Assembly (NCBI GenBank): GCA_031281085.1
Contig: JAITFW010000027.1
Location: forward strand, 1 to 34,568
Direction of reading: 5' to 3'
DNA length: 34,568 bases
Origin: Chlamydiales bacterium
GTDB taxonomy: Bacteria > Chlamydiota > Chlamydiia > Chlamydiales > Rhabdochlamydiaceae
Below are positions 9,572-18,058 of this stretch, in pieces. Below the pieces are notes generated by a model that was not told the origin of the DNA, made no database searches, and saw only the letters and a program-made list of their open reading frames with translations. The stretch's first letter is position 1. Each line of letters starts with the position of its first letter. Made by a program: the position numbers and the translations under genes.

Positions 9572-9640
9572 ATTTTGTGCACTTCAAACTTGAAAAGACA
9601 ACTTTGAAATTGAGATTATGTAAGAACTCGGACGATAGAA
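9572..9640. repeat. IS-derived fragment sharing a 29-bp exact inverted repeat with 20233-20261 and a second block similar to the IS5-like transposase 3' end
   Basis: ATTTTGTGCACTTCAAACTTGAAAAGACA at 9572-9600 is the exact reverse complement of 20233-20261; adjacent AACTTTGAAATTGAGATTATG resembles AACTTTGAGATTGAGGTTATA at the transposase remnant end. Confidence 0.75.
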
Positions 9641-9684
9641 AAATCAAATGCTTTTTAAGCTTTAGAGAATTTTTACTAATAGCA

Positions 9685-9758
9685 TAGCGGCAGTCGGGCT
9701 CGAACCAACGACCTACGGATTATGATTCCGCCGCTCTAACCAGCTGAGCTATGCCGCC
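9685..9758 (-). tRNA. tRNA with CAT anticodon (elongator Met most likely; Ile-CAU not excluded)
   Basis: Reverse complement GGCGGCATAGCTCAGCTGGTTAGAGCGGCGGAATCATAATCCGTAGGTCGTTGGTTCGAGCCCGACTGCCGCTA folds as a cloverleaf; loop ATCATAA gives CAT. Confidence 0.95.
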
Positions 9759-9768
9759 GAAAGAAAAA

Positions 9769-9841
9769 TAGCGGGGGAAGGATTCGAACCTACGGCCTTT
9801 GGGTTATGAGCCCAACGAGCTAACCACTGCTCCACCCCGCG
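9769..9841 (-). tRNA. initiator tRNA-fMet (CAT)
   Basis: CGCGGGGTGGAGCAG...GGGCTCATAACCC...GGTTCGAATCC...CCCCCGCTA; three G-C pairs in the anticodon stem and a C1xU72 acceptor mismatch typical of an initiator. Confidence 0.93.
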
Positions 9842-9860
9842 ATATTAAGAAAGCATGATT

Positions 9861-11120
9861 TTAATGCGCTTGAGCTTTTAACTCAATAACATTTTGCAAA
9901 AGGTCGATCGTTTTTTTAGCTGCTCCTTGCATAGGAGAACCATTTTGAGAGATAGATAAGGGGGAAGACAGCAATTTGGAAATCGTTTCAACTAGATTGT
10001 CCAAGGTAGTTTCTTGCCCGCTGTGAGTTGCTAGAATTTGCTGTTGTAAATCTTTTTGCGTATGCATATATGGTCCAAAAAGCACAGGTGTTCCAACTGA
10101 TACGGGTTCAAAAATATTATGACCTCCAATATGGGAAACAAAGCTTCCTCCCACAATAGCAAGATCGACTATTTGATATAACTTGGTAAGCTGTCCCATT
10201 TGATCGATTAAAATGACCTGTTCTTCTCCAGTGATTTGGGAAGGATTAGATAAAAGAGCATAGGAGTAGTTCTTTTTCTGTAATAGAGCACCCACGTCTT
10301 GAAAACGCTCGGGATGTCGGGGAGCTATCAGAACTTTTAAAGCGGGAAATAGCTGCCAAACTAGATCTAGTTTTTCAAGCAGCCACTTCTCTTCTGGATC
10401 ATGTGTTGAGACTATGATGATTGTCTTATTAGCTAATTTAAGCCGTTTTTTTAAATTCTCTTTTTGAGGAGAAGACAAAAGATCTGGTTTAACATCCCAC
10501 TTGAGATTACCTGTTATATGGATTTTATGAGGAGCAACAAGATGGGAAAACCTTTCAAAATACGTATTATTTTGTACTAAAAAAAGATCAAATAAAGAAA
10601 ATAATTTCCATGTAAAATAGGAAAAAAACAGAAACCTTTGATAAGAGCGTTCTGATATTTTTCCATTTACTAAGATCACTTTTCCACCTGTTTTTTTTAA
10701 GTGGTAAACCAGATGAAACCAAAAATCACTTTCTACTAAGAAGAGAGCGCTAGGAGATATTTGTTTTACTAAACGGCGCATAGTCCATGAAAAATCCAAG
10801 GGAAGAAAAAAATGAACTTTCGCTTGAGGTAAGCTTTTTTTAGCTTCCATATGCCCTGTACGAGTGGTGTTAGAAATCACAATTTGCAAAGAGGGAAAGG
10901 TTTGTTGCAACTGAATTACTAAAGGAATAGCAGCCCTTGTTTCTCCTGTTGACACAGCGTGAATCCAAACCACAGGTGCAGAAGAGAGTTGTAATTTAGG
11001 GAGTTTTGCTCCTAATCTATATAAAATAGTTCCCCTGTACTTGCTCCAAGAGAAAAGAAGTTTAGGCATAGCAAATAGCCCTAGTAGCATGAGACAGATA
11101 TTATAAAAAAAGCTAAACAT
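9861..11120 (-). CDS. waaA: 3-deoxy-D-manno-octulosonic acid (Kdo) transferase
   Basis: WIHAVSTGETRAA, GNLKWD, APRHPERF, GGSFVSHIGGHNIFEP motifs. ORF track opens at 11153; the internal Met at 11120 reduces overlap with leuS to 8 nt. Confidence 0.95.
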   Translation of the reverse strand: MFSFFYNICLMLLGLFAMPKLLFSWSKYRGTILYRLGAKLPKLQLSSAPVVWIHAVSTGETRAAIPLVIQLQQTFPSLQIVISNTTRTGHMEAKKSLPQAKVHFFLPLDFSWTMRRLVKQISPSALFLVESDFWFHLVYHLKKTGGKVILVNGKISERSYQRFLFFSYFTWKLFSLFDLFLVQNNTYFERFSHLVAPHKIHITGNLKWDVKPDLLSSPQKENLKKRLKLANKTIIIVSTHDPEEKWLLEKLDLVWQLFPALKVLIAPRHPERFQDVGALLQKKNYSYALLSNPSQITGEEQVILIDQMGQLTKLYQIVDLAIVGGSFVSHIGGHNIFEPVSVGTPVLFGPYMHTQKDLQQQILATHSGQETTLDNLVETISKLLSSPLSISQNGSPMQGAAKKTIDLLQNVIELKAQAH

Positions 11121-13650
11121 CACATACAAGGTTAACCAGTTTATTAGGAACAAAAACTACTTTAGTAATCGGTTTATGTAAGTATTTTACGATCTGTGGT
11201 TGCTTTTGTAAAAATGACAGCAGTTCTTCTTTGGTTTGTTCTTTAGGCAAAGACCATTTCCCTCTTACCTTGCCGTTTACTTGTACCACGTATAAGACTG
11301 TTTCATCTATTAGATATTTTGGGTCAAAGGTAGGAAATGGTTGATAGGTCAAGCTTTTCACTTCACCTAAATATTCCCATAGTTCTTCTGCAATATGAGG
11401 AGCAAAAGGATACAATGCTTGAACAGCCATTTTTAGGGCCTGCTTAGGATAAGAAGTAAGGGATGAAAAGGCATTGATAAATCCCATCATTTTAGCAATA
11501 GCCGTGTTAAACTGCATAGCTTCTATCTCTTTTTCAACCTGATAGACTAAACGATGGGATAGCTTCCATCCTTCATCTGTATCTTCATCACAAACTTTGT
11601 CTGAGGTAACCAAATCGTAAAAGCGATGTAAAAAGCGGTAACATCCATTTACAGCATCGCTATTCCAGAGTTTTTCTTTGTCAAATGGACCCATAAACAT
11701 CTCATAAAGACGAAGGGAATCAGCTCCATATTCACAAATAATATGATCTGGTGTTACCCCATTGAGTTTTGATTTGGACATCTTTTCTATTTGAGCATGT
11801 AGCAGCTCTTGAGTACCTATTTTAAAAAAATGGCCATTTTCTTCACAGACTTCTTCTGGTACTACATACCCACCTTGCTTTAATTGGTAAGATCTAGCTG
11901 AAACAAGCCCTTGGTTGCGCAAGGTTTGAAAAGGCTCAAGCGTACTGACAAGACCACAGTCGTAAAACACCTTATGCCAAAAGCGTGCATACAAAAGATG
12001 AAGGACTGCGTGTTCTATTCCTCCTACATACAAATCCACTGGCATCCAATATTTTTCTGCTTCTTCGCTCCACGGTTCATCCGAATTATGAGGATCACAA
12101 AAACGTAAATAATACCAACAAGATCCTGCCCATTGCGGCATAGTATTAGTTTCTCTTTGAGCTTTTTGGTAGGTTTTAGAGTCTGTGATATGAACCCACT
12201 CTTTAACTTTAGAAAGAGGGCTCTCCCCAGTAGAAGCTGGCGTAAAATCTTTTAATTCAGGAGGAGACAAGGGTAGTTCGTCTAAATCTAGAACTCGTCT
12301 TTTTCCATCGGGAAAATGAAGGATAGGAAAAGGTTCACCCCAATAACGTTGGCGAGAAAATAACCAATCTCGTAATTTATAATTCACGGTTTTCTCTCCT
12401 TTTTTTTGGCTTTCTAACCAATGAATCACCGTTTGCTTGGCTTGGCTTAAATCTAAACCATGTAAATGTAAAGAACCTAAAGAACTATTAATATAACTTC
12501 CTTCTTCTGTCCAACAAAGTTTACCAGATCGTATATCTTGCTCGGTTTCATCATCAGGGATGATCACAGCAGTAATGGGTAGATGAAAGGTTTTGGCAAA
12601 AGCAAAGTCTCTTTCATCATGAGCAGGAACAGCCATAACAGCTCCTGTTCCATATCCCATCAATACATAATCTGAAATCCAAATAGGGATATCCTGGTCT
12701 AGAATAGGATGTTTAGCATATGCACCTGTCCATACACCTGTTTTTTCTTTGTTAAGCTCTGTCCTTTCTAAATCGCTTTTTCCAGAGATCTCTTTGCAAT
12801 ACCTTTGAACTTGTTTGCGATAAGGCTTTGTTGTAATCGATGAAACAAGGGGATGCTCTGGAGATAGCACTAAATAAGTCACTCCAAATAGCGTATCAGG
12901 TCGAGTCGTAAACACCGTGATGATTTGTTTCGTTTGTATTTCTCTAAAGTGAATTTTTGCACCTTCACTACGTCCAATCCAATTCATTTGCAACTTTTTT
13001 AAATGATCTGGCCAATCTACTAATTCTAAATCTTTAAGCAAACGATCTGCATAAGAGGTAATTTTGAGCATCCATTGACGCAAAGGACGCCTTTCAATCG
13101 GATACCCCCCTTCTTTAGCTTTACCGTTTTCTACTTCTTCATTAGCTAAAACAGTTCCTAAAGCAGGGCAGAAATTAACTAGAACCTCTGCTTCATAAGC
13201 TAGCCCTTTATGATAGAGTTGCGTAAAAAGCCATTGCGTCCACTTATAATATTTAGGATCGCTTGTTGTAATTTCTCTACTCCAATCGTAACTAAAGCCC
13301 AGTTTTTTAAGCTGCTGTCTATAGGTATTGATATTATTTTGCGTAGTGCTTGCTGGATGAGTTCCTGTACGAATGGCATATTGCTCTGCAGGCAAACCAA
13401 AGCTATCCCATCCCATAGGATGTAATACATTAAATCCTTTTTGTCTTTTATAGCGTGCAATTGTATCTGTCGCTGTATATCCTGTTACATGACCTACATG
13501 CAATCCTGAACCAGAAGGATAGGGAAACATATCTAAAATGTAATACTTAGGCTTACTAGCGTCTATTTCAGATCGAAATAGCTGTTTTTCTTCCCAGATT
13601 CTTTGCCATTTTTCTTCAATTGCTCGATGGTTATAGTTTTTCTTTGTCAT
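11113..13650 (-). CDS. leuS: leucyl-tRNA synthetase
   Basis: FPYPSGSGLHVGHVTGYTATD (HIGH region), MSKSKLNGV (KMSKS), long editing domain. Start at 13650 (MTKKNYNHRAIEEKW) preferred over 13677. Confidence 0.97.
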   Translation of the reverse strand: MTKKNYNHRAIEEKWQRIWEEKQLFRSEIDASKPKYYILDMFPYPSGSGLHVGHVTGYTATDTIARYKRQKGFNVLHPMGWDSFGLPAEQYAIRTGTHPASTTQNNINTYRQQLKKLGFSYDWSREITTSDPKYYKWTQWLFTQLYHKGLAYEAEVLVNFCPALGTVLANEEVENGKAKEGGYPIERRPLRQWMLKITSYADRLLKDLELVDWPDHLKKLQMNWIGRSEGAKIHFREIQTKQIITVFTTRPDTLFGVTYLVLSPEHPLVSSITTKPYRKQVQRYCKEISGKSDLERTELNKEKTGVWTGAYAKHPILDQDIPIWISDYVLMGYGTGAVMAVPAHDERDFAFAKTFHLPITAVIIPDDETEQDIRSGKLCWTEEGSYINSSLGSLHLHGLDLSQAKQTVIHWLESQKKGEKTVNYKLRDWLFSRQRYWGEPFPILHFPDGKRRVLDLDELPLSPPELKDFTPASTGESPLSKVKEWVHITDSKTYQKAQRETNTMPQWAGSCWYYLRFCDPHNSDEPWSEEAEKYWMPVDLYVGGIEHAVLHLLYARFWHKVFYDCGLVSTLEPFQTLRNQGLVSARSYQLKQGGYVVPEEVCEENGHFFKIGTQELLHAQIEKMSKSKLNGVTPDHIICEYGADSLRLYEMFMGPFDKEKLWNSDAVNGCYRFLHRFYDLVTSDKVCDEDTDEGWKLSHRLVYQVEKEIEAMQFNTAIAKMMGFINAFSSLTSYPKQALKMAVQALYPFAPHIAEELWEYLGEVKSLTYQPFPTFDPKYLIDETVLYVVQVNGKVRGKWSLPKEQTKEELLSFLQKQPQIVKYLHKPITKVVFVPNKLVNLVCDV

Positions 13651-13839
13651 AGTCCTGCCCAATCGTTTAACATACAAGCTTAACGCGAATCCTTATCTTT
13701 TGTCTAGCCTTTGGACTCTTATACATAAGTTGTTTATTTTAATTTTATTCAATAATTAATGTCCTTCCTTGCTACAAATCAAACAATCTAGTATTATCTT
13801 TTTTGTCTTTTCAAAACTTATATAATAGGTTCTAAAAGC

Positions 13840-15216
13840 ATGCTAGAAATGAGCCTGGTTAAAAAAAGCAAAATTTGCTTGGAGGATTACAACTATAAGC
13901 AAGATATCGAAAACAGGTTGTTGATTTCTCAACTATCTGCGCGAGATGTAAAGCTTTTGCAAGAAATTTTATATAGCCCTTTAAAAATACCTTTCCAAGA
14001 TCTAAGTAAAGCTTTGAACTGGGAAGAAAAAGAATGCATTTCTAGCGTAAAAAAGTTTATTAAAAGCGAACTTCTTTCGTTAAATGGCTCTGTCATTACC
14101 GTTGATAAAGAAAAACGTAAATATTTCACAGCCAGAATCATCGCATTTGATCCTGATTTTAAACCTGGTATGGAATTCCTACAAGGGTTATTGAAAAAAG
14201 TTCCTATCCACATCCTTCCTGTTTGGTATAATATTTCTCGAACTTCCGATCATATTTTCGATTCTATTATAGAAAGATACTTATTGACTCCTCAGATGTT
14301 TCAACGTCATCTATCAAATTTACAATTTCCTGATCCTATTATGGAAGAAATACTAAAAGATCTTCTAGAAGCTCCTGAATACCTGCTCTACGCAAGCGAT
14401 TTTATGATTAAATACTCCCTTTCTTCAGAACAATTTCAAACAATCGCACTTTTGCTAGAATTTCATTTCATATGTTGTTTAACTTATAAAAAGATAGATT
14501 CTAAATGGGTGGAAGTCATTACGTTTTTTCAAGAGTGGAAAGATTATTTGCTCTTTTTACGTAAAACAAAGCCCCCTACGCTTTGTGCAAGCTCTGTTAA
14601 AAGAGAAAGCACACGAGACTTCTGTTTTCTCGAGGATATGACTTTTCTTGTATCTTTAGCAAAAAAACAACCTTTTTTCTATAAAGACACCCTTGATTTA
14701 GCCCATTGTTTGCACCTAAATCCAACAAATAAAAACCATATAAAATACATAGAACGTTTACTAGAAAAAATAGAACTATTGAATTTAGCTTCTGTCAAAG
14801 ATCAAAAAATCTCTTTATTAGATCAAGCAAATAAATGGTTTGGGCTCACTAATCCCCAAAAATCCTTATTGTTGTATCGTCATTCTTATACACCAGAAAT
14901 GATTGGCTCATTTAACGAGCGTGCCTTAAGAGAGATAGAAAAAAGCGTTTTAAGAATAGTTGATTCCGAATGGGTTTTATTTGAAGATTTTCTTAAAGGC
15001 ATGACTACTGCTTTAAGCGAAGAATCTAGTATTATCTTAAAAAAACAAGGCAGAAACTGGAAATATATGCTTCCTTTTTATCATTCTAGAGAACTTATTT
15101 TGATTGAAGCAATTATTTTAGAATGGTTATTTGAGTTGGGAATTGTAGAACTAGGTAGCTATCAAAATGATCGCTGTTTTCGCGTAACCGAATATGGAAG
15201 AGATTTTCTTGGATAA
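13840..15216 (+). CDS. hypothetical protein, 458 aa
   Basis: Long ORF immediately upstream of smpB; possible wHTH-like segments but no family recognised. Confidence 0.75.
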   Translation: MLEMSLVKKSKICLEDYNYKQDIENRLLISQLSARDVKLLQEILYSPLKIPFQDLSKALNWEEKECISSVKKFIKSELLSLNGSVITVDKEKRKYFTARIIAFDPDFKPGMEFLQGLLKKVPIHILPVWYNISRTSDHIFDSIIERYLLTPQMFQRHLSNLQFPDPIMEEILKDLLEAPEYLLYASDFMIKYSLSSEQFQTIALLLEFHFICCLTYKKIDSKWVEVITFFQEWKDYLLFLRKTKPPTLCASSVKRESTRDFCFLEDMTFLVSLAKKQPFFYKDTLDLAHCLHLNPTNKNHIKYIERLLEKIELLNLASVKDQKISLLDQANKWFGLTNPQKSLLLYRHSYTPEMIGSFNERALREIEKSVLRIVDSEWVLFEDFLKGMTTALSEESSIILKKQGRNWKYMLPFYHSRELILIEAIILEWLFELGIVELGSYQNDRCFRVTEYGRDFLG

Positions 15217-15221
15217 AAAAC

Positions 15222-15689
15222 ATGTCAAAACATAAAACATCAGAACTTATTTCTAATAGACGTGCTATTTATACCTATGAAGTCATAGAAACGTTTGAAG
15301 CTGGTATTATTTTATCTGGTACGGAAGTAAAATCTTTGCGCAACCATGAAGGTAGTTTGAGCGATGCTTATGTCTTAATATGTCAACAGGGAAAAGTTCT
15401 TTTAAAAAACGCTTCCATTGCTCCCTATCGCTTTGGAAATATCTTTAATCATGAAGATAAGCAAGATCGGTTTTTGCTTTTGCATAAAAGAGAAATCCTA
15501 AGGCTAAAAAATCTCTCTCAAGAGAAAGGATTTACTCTAATACCTCTTTCCATGTATCTAAAAAATGGATTTGTTAAAGTGAAAGTCGCTTGTGCAAAAG
15601 GTAAGAAGAAGTATGATAAGAGACAAGCGTTAAAAGAAAAAGAACATGTAAGAACAATTCAACAAGCAATGCGTAATCGCGTAGACTGA
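15222..15689 (+). CDS. smpB: SsrA-binding protein
   Basis: NRRAIYTYEVIETFEAGIILSGTEVKSLR and C-terminal GKKKYDKRQALKEKE. Confidence 0.97.
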   Translation: MSKHKTSELISNRRAIYTYEVIETFEAGIILSGTEVKSLRNHEGSLSDAYVLICQQGKVLLKNASIAPYRFGNIFNHEDKQDRFLLLHKREILRLKNLSQEKGFTLIPLSMYLKNGFVKVKVACAKGKKKYDKRQALKEKEHVRTIQQAMRNRVD

Positions 15690-15739
15690 TTTTCCTTTTT
15701 TGATTATGCTGATATCTTAAATTCAAGGAGAAGTATATC

Positions 15740-16843
15740 ATGAAAGTCGTCATTACCCGAATAGAGCTCGTCAATTTAGTCGGTAAGATTCAAAACATAG
15801 TCCCCGTCAAGCCAACCATTCCTATTCTATCTAATATTTTGATAGAGGCTATCGATGACCAGCTTATTTTAAGTGTAACAGATCTTACTGTAAGCGTACG
15901 AGCCTATGTGGAAGCTAAAGTTTTAGAAGAAGGAGCCATTACACTTCCTGCTAAGAGATTTTTTCAATTAATTCGAGAACTAACTGCGGGACAAGTAGAA
16001 ATCCATGCTCTTTCTTCAGAAATAGCTTTAGTAAATGCCGGCACTTCTCATTTTAGAATCCAAGGAATGCACAAAGATGAATTTCCTAAATTTCCGAATT
16101 TATCAGAAGGAAATCAACTGACTCTACCTTCCTCTCAGCTAAGTTGCTTATTGTCACGTACCTCTTTTGCAGCAGCTCGCGATGATAGTAAACACGCCCT
16201 TAATGGAATTTTATTGCAAAGTGCAGAAAATACTATTGTATTTATTGGAACGGATGGAAAACGTCTAGCAAAAAACAAGATAAAAATTGACAATGCCCCT
16301 TCCGACCCCAATTCTTATATTATTCCTTTAAAAGCTATTGAAGAAATGATTCGCTTACTCGATAGTAAAGAGGACAACCCTGTTACCTTAACCCTTATGC
16401 CCGATAAGATTGCTGTTGAATTCAAATCAGCTACCCTGATTACCAAATTGCTCTCAGGTCAATATCCAGATGTGAGTCGTGTTATTCCTGAGCAAATTAC
16501 AAATCCCATTGCATTAAATCGTGATGAATTGATTTCTTTGCTAAGGCAGGTTTCTTTATTTACTTCAGAAAATAGCAACTCTGTCCGCTTTACTTTTACA
16601 ACAGGAGAATTGCACCTATCTGCCATGAGCGGATCTATCGGTGAAGGCAAAGTGCACATGCCTGTCAATTATGGAGGAAAAAAACTAGAAGTAGCTTTTA
16701 ATCCTAACTATTTTCTAGATATGTTGCGGCATAGCAGAGATGAATCTGTACATTTCAGCATTAGTGATCCTTACAACCCAGGGCTAATTACTGACTCCAC
16801 TTCTGCTCAGTTTGTGATTATGCCTATGCGCTTAGAAGCGTAA
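15740..16843 (+). CDS. dnaN: DNA polymerase III beta subunit (sliding clamp)
   Basis: Full-length beta clamp, C-terminal FVIMPMRL; followed by recF. Confidence 0.97.
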   Translation: MKVVITRIELVNLVGKIQNIVPVKPTIPILSNILIEAIDDQLILSVTDLTVSVRAYVEAKVLEEGAITLPAKRFFQLIRELTAGQVEIHALSSEIALVNAGTSHFRIQGMHKDEFPKFPNLSEGNQLTLPSSQLSCLLSRTSFAAARDDSKHALNGILLQSAENTIVFIGTDGKRLAKNKIKIDNAPSDPNSYIIPLKAIEEMIRLLDSKEDNPVTLTLMPDKIAVEFKSATLITKLLSGQYPDVSRVIPEQITNPIALNRDELISLLRQVSLFTSENSNSVRFTFTTGELHLSAMSGSIGEGKVHMPVNYGGKKLEVAFNPNYFLDMLRHSRDESVHFSISDPYNPGLITDSTSAQFVIMPMRLEA

Positions 16844-17904
16844 TGTATCTTAAATACCTTATTCTACGCAATTTTCGTAATCATAAGGAAACAGATTTTC
16901 ACTTCTCTAGTTTCGTTAACCTGATTTATGGAAATAACAGTCAGGGAAAAACAAGTGTTTTAGAAGCCATATACTTTTTAAGCACTGGCCGTTCTTTTAG
17001 AACTCATAATTTAAGTGATCTCATCAGAGAAGGTCAAAAATACTTTTATCTCGAAGCTCATTTTATCAAAGATGAACTCCCACAAAAATTACAAGTTTAC
17101 TGCGATGAAACCACTAAGCGCATCCAATACAATCATACAAATTATCCAAAACTAACAAATATTATAGGAATCCTACCTTTTGTTCTATTACATCCTAATG
17201 ATGTAGCTCTAATCATTGGAATGCCTAACGAAAGAAGGCGATTTTTAGATATTTACCTTTCTCAAGTAGATCCTTTATACCTACACCACTTGAGTAGATA
17301 CTATAAAGCTATGAAACAACGTAACTACGCCTTGCGTAACCAAGAAGTACAAACTCTATCTGCGTGGGAGCAAATTATGCTCCCTTCAGCCCTATATCTT
17401 ATAGATAAAAGAGTAGAACTAAGCTCTTACTTATTAGATCCGGCTGCAAAATGGTTATCCCTACTCTCTAATAAGGAAGATTTTTTAGATATTCATTACC
17501 AATCCTCTCTTATAAAAAAAGATTCCTCTCTTTTGCTTAAATGGAAAAAAAATCGACATAAAGACATGCTTTTAAAAGCAACTACTATAGGGCCTCATCG
17601 AGATGATCTTCTTTTTTTACTATCTGGTAAACAGGCCAAAAATTTTTCCAGCGAAGGACAGAAGCGCTCTTTCATTTATGCTTTGAAGCTCGCTCAATGG
17701 AATTGGATGCAAAAAAAAATAGGCTACTCCCCTCTCTTATGTATTGATGACTTTGGAATGCAACTAGATCCCAATAGACAAAAAAGTCTCATTTCGTGTT
17801 TTAATCAGTTTAAACAGGTATTTGTTTGCTCTGCAAATGTAATTAAAGACAAGCTTTTAGATACAGCTCGTTCTTTTTGGGTCGAACGAGGGGCTATTTT
17901 ATAA
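16843..17904 (+). CDS. recF: DNA replication/repair protein RecF
   Basis: Walker A GNNSQGKTSVLEAIYFLSTGRSFRT; FSSEGQKRSF signature; LLCIDDFGMQLDPNR. TAATG overlap with dnaN. Confidence 0.96.
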   Translation: MYLKYLILRNFRNHKETDFHFSSFVNLIYGNNSQGKTSVLEAIYFLSTGRSFRTHNLSDLIREGQKYFYLEAHFIKDELPQKLQVYCDETTKRIQYNHTNYPKLTNIIGILPFVLLHPNDVALIIGMPNERRRFLDIYLSQVDPLYLHHLSRYYKAMKQRNYALRNQEVQTLSAWEQIMLPSALYLIDKRVELSSYLLDPAAKWLSLLSNKEDFLDIHYQSSLIKKDSSLLLKWKKNRHKDMLLKATTIGPHRDDLLFLLSGKQAKNFSSEGQKRSFIYALKLAQWNWMQKKIGYSPLLCIDDFGMQLDPNRQKSLISCFNQFKQVFVCSANVIKDKLLDTARSFWVERGAIL

Positions 17905-18058
17905 AGAATCTTGAACGTAGGGGTTTTTTTTGGGTCCTGGTTTTGTGACGTGCAATCTTTTTATGTTCGATATACTCAAGAGAATTAGAAAAAAGACATA
18001 GCTTTGTTTCTCTTTATTTTTAAACAAAGAATGTACTAATTGAAATATCTGATTAGAT

